Below the pieces are notes generated by a model. It was not told the DNA's origin. It saw nothing but the letters and a program-made list of their open reading frames with translations, and did no database searches. The position numbers and the translations under genes were made by a program. Shown one piece after another: positions 1 to 6,947 of a stretch of 64,000 nucleotides of DNA. The stretch is taken from contig CAZPWJ010000012.1 in assembly GCA_964590195.1 (NCBI GenBank), positions 16,166 through 80,165 on the forward strand. Direction: 5' to 3'. The DNA comes from GCA-2731375 sp964590195. Its GTDB lineage: Bacteria > Pseudomonadota > Alphaproteobacteria > GCA-2731375. How positions within the stretch are numbered: position 1 is the stretch's first letter; each line of letters begins with the position of its first letter.

Positions 1-864
1 GACCCATTTGACGGGCCGGCCCAGGCGCCGCGCGGCCCACAACAGCAGGACGTATTCGGGATAGACAAAATTCTTCAGGCCGAAACCGCCGCCCACGAAA
101 GGTGCCGCGACGTTCAATTTATCCTCCGCCACCTTGAAGACCGCGTTGGCCAGTTGGGCGCGAATACCGTGCACGCCCTGGCCGGTGACCAGCAAATTCA
201 GGCTGTCCGTGTCCTGGTCATAGCTGCCGATGGCGGCGCGCGGTTCGGTCGGTGCGGCGGAAACCCGGTTGTTGACGATATCGAGTTCGACCACATGGGC
301 CGCGCCGGTGAAGGCGGCATCCGTCGCCGCCCGGTCGCCCTTTTCAAATACATAGGACAGATTGCCCGGTGCCTCGGCCCAGATCTGCGGTGCGTCGAGT
401 GCCAGGGCGTCGCGGCTGCCGGTCACGGCGGGCAAATCGTCGTAGTCGACCTCTATCAACTCCAGGGCATCAAGCGCCGCCTCGTGGCTTTCCGCCACGA
501 CAAAGGCCACCGGATCGCCTACATGACGCACGCGGTTTTCGGCCAGGGCGGGACGGGGCGGCACGATGATGGGTTCAACCGTCGCCACCACTGCCGGAGC
601 AGCGCAGGGCAGGGGGCCGATGCCGTCGGCGGCCAGATCAGCGGACGTATAGACGCCGAGGACGCCGGGCACGGCGGCCGCCGCGCCGGTGTCCATGGCG
701 GTAATCAGGGCATGGGCATAAGGCGAGCGTAAAACCGCGCCATGCAATTGCCCATCCTGGTTGATATCGGCGGTGTATTTTGCCGCGCCCGTCAGGAAGC
801 CATGATCCTCCCGCCGTTGTATGGATTGACCAAGCATCGTTTGGCCAAGAGGGGCATCGCTCAT
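1..864 (-). CDS. Xanthine dehydrogenase-family molybdopterin-binding subunit, N-terminal part (cut by left window edge)
   Basis: An open frame of 288 codons reads leftward from an ATG at 864 to base 1 without a stop, so only the N-terminal part is present. The protein starts MSDAPLGQTMLGQ, then has the a/b hammerhead region typical of the large subunit of molybdenum hydroxylases (motif AVLRSPYAHA), and reaches the molybdopterin-domain signature GGGFG at about residues 258-262. A GAGG ribosome-binding site lies 8 bases upstream. Family members oxidise aldehydes, purines or CO with separate FAD and 2Fe-2S subunits. The substrate cannot be read from this part. It is divergent from a second large subunit starting at 1044. 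Confidence 0.88.
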   Translation of the reverse strand, partial: MSDAPLGQTMLGQSIQRREDHGFLTGAAKYTADINQDGQLHGAVLRSPYAHALITAMDTGAAAAVPGVLGVYTSADLAADGIGPLPCAAPAVVATVEPIIVPPRPALAENRVRHVGDPVAFVVAESHEAALDALELIEVDYDDLPAVTGSRDALALDAPQIWAEAPGNLSYVFEKGDRAATDAAFTGAAHVVELDIVNNRVSAAPTEPRAAIGSYDQDTDSLNLLVTGQGVHGIRAQLANAVFKVAEDKLNVAAPFVGGGFGLKNFVYPEYVLLLWAARRLGRPVKWV

Positions 865-1043
865 AATCGAACCTCAAACAATTGGAATATCTCAGACCAA
901 CAACAAGCCTAGACATATCCAGCCGTCGTTGGAACTGATTTTACTCATGCTCGCTTGTGTTACCGGGTACAGGGGCCCTATTATCCATGCAGCATTCATC
1001 ATGAACCGGCATCATGATCCGGAATTCCAGGGGTAAGCAAAAA

Positions 1044-3320
1044 ATGAACGACAACAGCCAGCAGTTCAAATGGATTGGTACGAGTCCGATCCGGCCCGAC
1101 GGACTAGACAAGGTTACCGGCAGGGCTCTGTTCGGCGCCGATCTCAAACTGCCGGGCATGCTGGTCGGCAGAATTCTGCGCAGCCCCCACGCCCATGCCC
1201 GCATTCGTGGCATTGATACCTCCAAGGCCGAGGCCCTGGCCGGCGTCAAGGCGGTTGTCACTTCGGCTGATTTCCCCGATCAGCCATCGGTCTATGTGGG
1301 CCCCGACCGGGTACAGCAGAACATGCACCATATTACCCGCAACATCATGGCGCGGGAAAAGGCATTGTATGACGGCCATGCGGTGGCGGCGGTGGCGGCG
1401 ACCTCCGCCTCGATCGCCGATCAGGCCCTGAAGCTGATCGAGGTTGATTACGAAGTACTGACCCCCGTCACCAGCGTGGCCGCGGCCCTGGCCCCCGATG
1501 CGCCCCTGCTGCATGAAGACCAGATCACCCGCGGCATCGAGCCGGCGCCTGAAAAGCCCTCGAACATCGCCAAGTTTGGCGAATTCTCGGTGGGTGATGT
1601 GGAGGCCGGCTTCGCCGAGGCGGATGAAGTGGTGGAAATGGATTTCACCACCGAGACCGTGCATCAGGGCTATATCGAACCGCACGCCTGTATCGCGCAC
1701 TACAAACAGGACGGCCAGGCCGAGATCTTCTGCTCCACCCAGGGCCATTTCGTGGTCCGCGCCGCCACGGCCAAACTGCTGGGTATGAAGCAGGCGGATT
1801 TGACCGTCACCGCGTCTGAAATGGGCGGCGCCTTTGGTGGCAAGACCACTGTCTATGTGGAACCCGTGGCCCTGGCCCTGTCGCGGAAATGCTCGCTGCC
1901 TGTGCGGATGGTGATGTCACGGGTCGAGGTGCTGAAGGCTTCCGGTCCCACGGCCTGCTCGATCATGAAAGTGAAAATCGGCGCCAAGAAGGACGGCACC
2001 ATCACCGGTGCCACGGCGGAGCTGAAATTCGGCGGCGGCGCCTTTCCAGGCGCGCCGGTGATCGGCGCGGCCATGTGCGCCTTTTCCCGCTATGACCTGG
2101 CCAACGTTACGACCACGGCCTATGACGTTGTCATCAATCGGCCCAAGGCGGCGGCCTATCGTGCGCCGGGCTCGCCCATCGCGGCCTTTGGCGTCGAAAG
2201 CACCCTGGACGCGGTGGCCCGCAAGATCGGCATGGACCCGCTGGCGATCCGTCTGAAGAACGCCGCCCGTAACGGCTCCACCACGGTGTTCGGCCAGACC
2301 TTTACCAATATTGGTTATGCCGAAACCATCGAGGCCTTGATGGATCACCCCAATTACAAAATACCTTTGGGGCCAAATCAGGGCCGGGGCGTGGCCTCGG
2401 GCTTTTGGTTCAATGGCGGCGGCGAATCCGCGGCCACCTTGCATATCAACGACGACGGTACGGCGGTGGTCGCCACCGGCAGCCCCGACGTGGCCGGATC
2501 CCGCGCCTCCATGGCGTTGATGGCGGCGGAGACCTTGGGCATCGATTACGACAAGGTTCGCGCCACGGTGGCGAATACCGCCAACGTCGGCTACACCCAC
2601 GTCTCGGGCGGCAGCCGGGTGACCCTGTCGACGGGATTGGCGGTGGTCAATGCCTCCAAGAGCGTGATTGACGAGCTTTGCCTGCGCGCCGCCAAGATCT
2701 GGGGCGTGGATCCCGAAGGCATTACCTGGGAAGACGGCCATGCCAAGCCGGCCTCGACCAATGTGGGCGAGTTCGAGCCGTTGTCATTGGCGCAGATCGC
2801 GGCGCAGAAGGCAGCGACCGGCGGGCCTATCGTGGGCAGCGCCGGTGTTAACGCCACCTGTCAGGCGCCGGGCGTGGCAACGCAGGTCTGTGATGTGGAG
2901 GTCGATCCCGAGACCGGCAAGGTGACCATTCTGCGTTTCACCACCTCACAGGACGTGGGCCGGGCCATTCAGCCCGACTCTGTCGAAGGGCAGATCCAGG
3001 GCGGTTCCGTTCAGGGCATCGGTTGGGCCTTGAACGAGGAATATGTCTATGACGAGAACGGTCATTTACAAAATCCGGGCTTCCTGGATTACCGCATGCC
3101 GCTGGCTTCGGACCTGCCGATGATCGACGCGGTGATGGTGGAAGTGCCCAATCCTGATCACCCCTATGGCGTCAAGGGCGTGGGCGAGGCCAATATCGTG
3201 CCGCCCATGGCCGCCGTCGCCAATGCGGTGCGCGACGCCACGGGCGTGCGGGTCACATCATTGCCGATTTCGCCGCCGCGCCTGTTGGCGGCGTTGGATG
3301 CGGGGGTGAAGGAGGAATAG
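1044..3320 (+). CDS. Xanthine dehydrogenase-family molybdopterin-binding (large) subunit
   Basis: This 758-residue protein is a full-length large subunit of the xanthine oxidase/CO dehydrogenase family. The a/b hammerhead domain occupies about residues 15-130. The molybdopterin domain shows GGAFGGK at 261-267, AYRAPG near 371 and the C-terminal GVGE with the probable catalytic glutamate near 715. It lacks the CoxL active-site loop with Cys (AYxCSFR), so CO oxidation is unlikely; a purine, aldehyde or heteroaromatic substrate is more plausible. I chose the ATG at 1044 because AGGGG lies about 10 bases upstream; an in-frame ATG at 1014 would add 10 residues. No FAD or iron-sulfur subunit lies on this side. 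Confidence 0.9.
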   Translation: MNDNSQQFKWIGTSPIRPDGLDKVTGRALFGADLKLPGMLVGRILRSPHAHARIRGIDTSKAEALAGVKAVVTSADFPDQPSVYVGPDRVQQNMHHITRNIMAREKALYDGHAVAAVAATSASIADQALKLIEVDYEVLTPVTSVAAALAPDAPLLHEDQITRGIEPAPEKPSNIAKFGEFSVGDVEAGFAEADEVVEMDFTTETVHQGYIEPHACIAHYKQDGQAEIFCSTQGHFVVRAATAKLLGMKQADLTVTASEMGGAFGGKTTVYVEPVALALSRKCSLPVRMVMSRVEVLKASGPTACSIMKVKIGAKKDGTITGATAELKFGGGAFPGAPVIGAAMCAFSRYDLANVTTTAYDVVINRPKAAAYRAPGSPIAAFGVESTLDAVARKIGMDPLAIRLKNAARNGSTTVFGQTFTNIGYAETIEALMDHPNYKIPLGPNQGRGVASGFWFNGGGESAATLHINDDGTAVVATGSPDVAGSRASMALMAAETLGIDYDKVRATVANTANVGYTHVSGGSRVTLSTGLAVVNASKSVIDELCLRAAKIWGVDPEGITWEDGHAKPASTNVGEFEPLSLAQIAAQKAATGGPIVGSAGVNATCQAPGVATQVCDVEVDPETGKVTILRFTTSQDVGRAIQPDSVEGQIQGGSVQGIGWALNEEYVYDENGHLQNPGFLDYRMPLASDLPMIDAVMVEVPNPDHPYGVKGVGEANIVPPMAAVANAVRDATGVRVTSLPISPPRLLAALDAGVKEE

Positions 3321-3423
3321 TTTTCCTCTCGCGGTAACTACCTGAATAAGTTGCCTATGTCGGCGAAATCGCTATTTTGTCGGCCCGTGCAGTATGCCCT
3401 AATCAGTAAGACGGAGACGCCCG

Positions 3424-4269
3424 ATGGAGGCAGTATTTTTCCACGACGGTAAATGGCACGAACAGCAGCCCATGCTGATCGGGCCCATGAATCATGCCTT
3501 TTGGATGTCGTCCGTCGTCTTCGATGGCGCCCGTTCCATGGGCGGTCTGGTGCCGGATGTGGAGGAACATTGCGCCCGTCTGGTCAGCTCCGCCACCAAC
3601 ATGCTGTTGGCGCCCAAGCTGGAGCCGGGCGAGATTGCCGAGCTTTGCCGCGAGGGCGTGCGTAAACTGCCGCGGGAAATGGAGCTTTATATCCGGCCCA
3701 TGTTCTTTGCCCGTGAAGGCTTTCTGGTGCCGGATGCCGACAGCACGGAATTCGTCCTGGCCATTTACGACAATCCACTGCCGCCCGAGGGCCCGTTCAA
3801 GGTTTGCATGTCGTCCCGCCGCCGACCGGCCCGCGACATGGCGCCGACCACGGCCAAGGCATCCTGCCTGTATCCCAATACCGCCCTGGCCCTGACGGAT
3901 GCGGCCAAGCGCGGTTTCGACAACGCGGTGATCCTGGATCCGAACGGCAACGTGGCCGAATTCCTCTCGTCCAACCTGTGGATAGCCAAGGACGGCGTCG
4001 CCATGACCCCGGCGATCAACGGCACGTTCTTGAATGGCGTCACCCGCCAGCGCACCATTCAGTTGCTGCGTCAAGACGGCATCGAGGTTATCGAGGGCAC
4101 CCTGACCGTGGACGATGTGATGGGCGCGGATGAGATCTTCTCGTCCGGCAACCACGCCAAGATCCGCCCCGTCACCCAGTTCGAGGACCGCGAGCTGCAA
4201 CCCGGCCCCATAGGTCGCCGGGCAAAAGAGCTGTATCTGGAATACGCCAAGGGCTTCTCGGTTTTTTAG
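3424..4269 (+). CDS. Class IV PLP-dependent aminotransferase, branched-chain-amino-acid type
   Basis: The 281-residue protein has the fold-type IV transaminase pattern of IlvE-like enzymes: the N-terminal FFHDGKWHE strand, a PLP lysine in TTAKAS (Lys145), and the phosphate-binding segment NVAEFLSSNLW followed by GVTRQR. These enzymes move the amino group between branched-chain amino acids and 2-oxoglutarate; related enzymes act on D-amino acids or aminodeoxychorismate, so the substrate is inferred. Its last ~115 bases, including the stop, are repeated at 4594-4707. Nothing upstream looks co-transcribed: the preceding 103 bases hold no gene and the start has only a weak GAGACG-type site. Confidence 0.88.
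   Translation: MEAVFFHDGKWHEQQPMLIGPMNHAFWMSSVVFDGARSMGGLVPDVEEHCARLVSSATNMLLAPKLEPGEIAELCREGVRKLPREMELYIRPMFFAREGFLVPDADSTEFVLAIYDNPLPPEGPFKVCMSSRRRPARDMAPTTAKASCLYPNTALALTDAAKRGFDNAVILDPNGNVAEFLSSNLWIAKDGVAMTPAINGTFLNGVTRQRTIQLLRQDGIEVIEGTLTVDDVMGADEIFSSGNHAKIRPVTQFEDRELQPGPIGRRAKELYLEYAKGFSVF
4155..4269 (+). repeat. Copy 1 of a ~115-bp direct repeat: 3' end of the aminotransferase gene
   Basis: This stretch, ending exactly at the TAG of the aminotransferase, recurs at 4594-4707 in the same orientation. By eye the copies differ by five substitutions and one deleted C, so identity is about 95%. The last ~80 bases differ only at two synonymous sites and one Leu-to-Met change. The 325-base interval between the copies carries a small ORF. 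Confidence 0.9.
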
Positions 4270-4383
4270 TGTCCATTTCGAGTTTTCGTCAAATAGGATC
4301 TTCTTGATCTAGCGCAATGTCCAAGACCTGAGTTCCGGGCAATATTTACATAATCATGAGCGTAATCTCGAGGAGATATGATT

Positions 4384-4569
4384 ATGACCGAGGAGATGGT
4401 GGCGATCCGGAAACGACGGATCCAAGACGGCGCACGGAAGCGGGCCGCGCAATCCCTGCATCATTTAAAAGAGACCAACGCCGGTGACCTCAAGCGAAAC
4501 GTTGAGCATGCAAAAGTTGAACTAGGTCACCGGGAAAGGGCCAAGAAGGTCTTCCGGCAGATGAATTAG
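4384..4569 (+). CDS. Small basic hypothetical protein between two direct repeats
   Basis: This frame encodes 61 residues, very rich in Lys/Arg and probably helical (MTEEMVAIRKRRIQDGARKR at the start). I prefer the ATG at 4384: AGGAG at 4371-4375 is 8 bases upstream, whereas the earlier in-frame ATG at 4378 is only 2 bases from it. There is no signal peptide or membrane segment. I recognise no family; the charge suggests nucleic-acid binding, but that is a guess. It lies between the intact 3' end of the aminotransferase gene and its duplicated copy, so it may have arrived with the rearrangement. Confidence 0.5.
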   Translation: MTEEMVAIRKRRIQDGARKRAAQSLHHLKETNAGDLKRNVEHAKVELGHRERAKKVFRQMN

Positions 4570-4593
4570 CGGTAAGCTCTGTCGCAAGGCCTT

Positions 4594-4707
4594 CGCCAAG
4601 ATCCACCCGTCATCCAGTTCGAGGACCGCGAGCTGCAACCCGGCCCCATCGGCCGCCGGGCAAAAGAGCTGTATATGGAATACGCCAAGGGCTTCTCGGT
4701 TTTTTAG
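4594..4707 (+). pseudogene. Duplicated 3' fragment of the aminotransferase gene (copy 2 of direct repeat)
   Basis: This 114-base segment copies the terminal part of the upstream aminotransferase gene, from the codons for AKIRPV through the stop TAG at 4705-4707. A single-base deletion near its start breaks the frame and it has no start codon, so it is a non-functional remnant. The sequence after it (GGACGGGACATT) differs from that after copy 1 (TGTCCATTTCG), so the duplication ends precisely at the stop codon. Confidence 0.88.
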
Positions 4708-5092
4708 GACGGGACATTCGTTCAATGCGACGCGCCCAGATGCTCGTGCCAGGTACGAACATGGCGCGGCCATACGGACCGATACCGCCAACCCATCGTC
4801 ATTAAAGGATTTAGGCCGGTAACCGACGCCGGCACTTAGCATCTGCCTTCTCAATGCGACATTGGCAATGGGAGTATTGAACTCGTAAAAGAAATTGTCT
4901 CGGTTGTGATTTGAAAAAGCTTAAGCATGCAAAATTGTCTGCCTTGGAAATTTTATCATAAAAATTAATGTAACGACTCGCAAATCTCATATTCAGTGCA
5001 TAACTAAGAACCTTAGGTATATCGTAATGTTCTAAGTGCCAGTGCGGTTATGTTTTCTCTAATTCATATCCATCGAATCAGAGGAGGTAACG
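4708..5092. other. 385-bp gene-free region upstream of the subtilase
   Basis: No convincing gene lies here; a leftward frame across the first part is interrupted by the duplicated fragment and has no homology that I recognise. From about 4890 the composition changes sharply to AT-rich, unlike the neighbouring coding DNA, which suggests the promoter and leader of the protease gene. I found no unambiguous -35/-10 pair. The region ends with AGAGGAGGTAACG directly ahead of the ATG at 5093, the strongest Shine-Dalgarno sequence I saw in the window. Confidence 0.6.
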
Positions 5093-6517
5093 ATGGCCAA
5101 ACAACGTTATATCGTAACCATGATCGAGGGTGCTGGTGAAAGCGACGCGATCAAAGCCATGTCCATTCGCAAGCAGGATTTGAAAGACGCCGTGTCGGTG
5201 ATGGAGACCGATGATTTCCGCGAGGACATTGATACGCTAGGCGTGGCGGAATTGGGGATTTTTCTAAAATCCATGACGGCGAAAGATGCCGACGCCGTCC
5301 GCGCCAACAAACAGGTCCTGGAAGTGACGGAGGATATAGAAGTCTTTGCCTTGGGCGCCGACTGCGGTTGCGGCGGTGGGACGGATTATTATGGCGAGGA
5401 TGATGGCGGCTATGAGGCCGGCTATGATCAGGCCTTAAATGATCTTGGCTATGGTGACGGTGACGAGTGGGATGGGGCTGACGATGCCCTGTTAACCCCT
5501 AGTCCGTTTCCGCCAAGGCCGATACCAAGGCCGTTTCCACCGCGTCCCTTCCCCCCCAGACCGCCGTTGCGGCCGTTTCCGCCAGTCCGGCCTTGTTGCC
5601 CGCCTGGCTTCCGCAAGGTTTGTCTGCCCATCCGCACACCCAGGCCACCACGTCAGCCGATCCCCTGGAATATCTCCATGGTCAAGGCGGATCAAGCCTG
5701 GCGGCGGGTTACGGGCCGTGGCGTTAAAGTCGCCATTATCGATACGGGGATCGACAACAATCACCCTGACCTGATCGTACAGGGCGGCGCCTCGTTCGTG
5801 GCGAATGTCAGCGATTGGGATGACGACCATAGCCATGGGACGCATTGTGCCGGCATTGTTGCCGCCCGCAACAATGCCAGCGGTATCGTTGGCGTGGCGC
5901 CGGATGCCGACCTCTATGCGGTGAAGGTCCTCTCCGCTAGCGGGTCGGGCAGTTTAAGCTGGATTCTGGCCGGCATGGGCTGGTGTCTGCGCAACGGTAT
6001 TCAAGTCGCTTCCATGAGCCTTGGCAGCAATGTCAATGATCCGAACGCGCCTTGCATATCGGCTTATCAGACAGCGGCGCACCGTCTGGAACAGGCCGGC
6101 TGCATCGTCGTCGCGGCGGCCGGCAACGCGGGCCGATTGTCCAATCCATGGGTTGGCAACCCGGCCCGTTGTCCCGGTTTCATGGCGGTGGCGGCGGTAG
6201 ACCGAAATTCCAACAAGGCCGATTTTTCATCCTCCGGACCGGCCAGTCTTGGTCCTCTGCGGGGGGTTGAGATTTCAGCACCTGGTGTTTCGATTAACTC
6301 CACTGTTCCCGGCGGCGGCTTTGGCCTCAAATCGGGTACCTCAATGGCTTGTCCGCATGTTTCCGGTGCGGCGGCCCTTTTGGTTCAGCAGCGGCCAACC
6401 TGGACACCGGCGCAAATTCGCAGCCGGTTAAAGGCGACGGCCCGCGATCTGGGCGCGCCGGGCGATGATCCGGAGACCGGGGCAGGCTTGCTTGACTGCC
6501 TGGCCGCCGTTTCATAG
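5093..6517 (+). CDS. Subtilisin-like serine protease (S8) with I9-like N-domain and unusual linkers
   Basis: The 474-residue protein has an N-terminal I9/propeptide-like domain (about 5-87), an acidic Gly/Tyr/Asp-rich linker with a CGCGGG motif (about 90-131), a Pro/Arg/Phe linker built on PFPPRP units (137-190), and a complete subtilase domain (about 195-474). The catalytic residues are Asp217 in IIDTG, His248 in SHGTHCAG and Ser417 in GTSMACPHVSG, with oxyanion Asn345 in AAGNAG. No signal peptide or membrane segment is visible, which is unusual for a subtilase with a propeptide; it may act in the cytoplasm or leave by another route. It has a near-perfect ribosome-binding site. A small gene for an I9-like protein follows at 6641. 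Confidence 0.93.
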   Translation: MAKQRYIVTMIEGAGESDAIKAMSIRKQDLKDAVSVMETDDFREDIDTLGVAELGIFLKSMTAKDADAVRANKQVLEVTEDIEVFALGADCGCGGGTDYYGEDDGGYEAGYDQALNDLGYGDGDEWDGADDALLTPSPFPPRPIPRPFPPRPFPPRPPLRPFPPVRPCCPPGFRKVCLPIRTPRPPRQPIPWNISMVKADQAWRRVTGRGVKVAIIDTGIDNNHPDLIVQGGASFVANVSDWDDDHSHGTHCAGIVAARNNASGIVGVAPDADLYAVKVLSASGSGSLSWILAGMGWCLRNGIQVASMSLGSNVNDPNAPCISAYQTAAHRLEQAGCIVVAAAGNAGRLSNPWVGNPARCPGFMAVAAVDRNSNKADFSSSGPASLGPLRGVEISAPGVSINSTVPGGGFGLKSGTSMACPHVSGAAALLVQQRPTWTPAQIRSRLKATARDLGAPGDDPETGAGLLDCLAAVS

Positions 6518-6559
6518 GCAATTTGAAAGGAATTTTTGCCTTCGTCCATTAGTAACGGT

Positions 6560-6589
6560 CCGGCAACCGGCTGCTACACCGGTTGCCGG
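6560..6589. terminator. Perfect 11-bp stem-loop between the subtilase and the I9-like gene
   Basis: The arms CCGGCAACCGG and CCGGTTGCCGG are exact reverse complements around an 8-base loop, 43 bases after the protease stop. No run of T follows, so this may be an attenuator, an mRNA stabiliser or a factor-assisted terminator rather than a classical intrinsic terminator. It would allow the protease and the downstream small gene to be expressed at different levels. Confidence 0.5.
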
Positions 6590-6640
6590 GCTGTGCTATG
6601 GTGATCTGGTTTTCTGGAAGCGAAATTTGAAAGCAATGTC

Positions 6641-6898
6641 ATGGCGGTTGAGAAACAAATTGATCCCGAAGTCGTCCGTATTTTGTCGGCGGAGCCCAGT
6701 GCCTGTTGCAGTGTCGTGATCACCTTGACGCCGGCGGCGGAGGATATGTCGCCCGCCGCGTTATCATTGTCGAAAGCGCGCACTATCGAGGGGCTTCCCG
6801 GGATGATCGTTGCCGACTTGACGGCCGAGGATCTGGCCAATCTGGAAGCCAACGATGCGGTTCAAGCCATCGACCTCGATAGCGAACAGCATATTTAG
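6641..6898 (+). CDS. Stand-alone I9/propeptide-like small protein, putative inhibitor of the neighbouring subtilase
   Basis: The 85-residue protein ends in a pattern resembling the end of a subtilase propeptide: LTAEDLANLEANDAVQAI, against MTAKDADAVRANKQVLEV at about residues 61-78 of the upstream protease. A hydrophobic strand VVITLTP near residue 24 matches the first I9 strand (YIVTMIE in the protease). There is no signal peptide or catalytic domain. I9 propeptides fold with and block subtilisins, so a separately encoded copy beside the enzyme suggests an inhibitor or folding helper acting in trans. That function is inferred from weak similarity and adjacency. The ribosome-binding site is weak. 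Confidence 0.68.
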   Translation: MAVEKQIDPEVVRILSAEPSACCSVVITLTPAAEDMSPAALSLSKARTIEGLPGMIVADLTAEDLANLEANDAVQAIDLDSEQHI

Positions 6899-6947
6899 GT
6901 TTTGCCGGCCCTGCCTTCGCGGGTACGCGTGCCCGCTCTTGCTTACG

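Noticed and set aside
1917..2741. Leftward 274-codon frame inside the molybdenum subunit gene
   Set aside because: Antisense shadow of a strongly conserved gene; no recognisable motif.
3403..4200. Leftward 265-codon frame opposite the aminotransferase gene
   Set aside because: It is antisense to a complete class IV aminotransferase with conserved active-site lysine; shadow frame.
4522..4854. Leftward 110-codon frame across the duplicated fragment
   Set aside because: It is composed largely of the antisense of the aminotransferase fragment; no independent support.
6919..6936. Near-palindrome GCGGGTACGCGTGCCCGC between the I9-like gene and the helicase gene
   Set aside because: The loop would be too small for a stable full stem and no T-run follows on either strand; not called a terminator.
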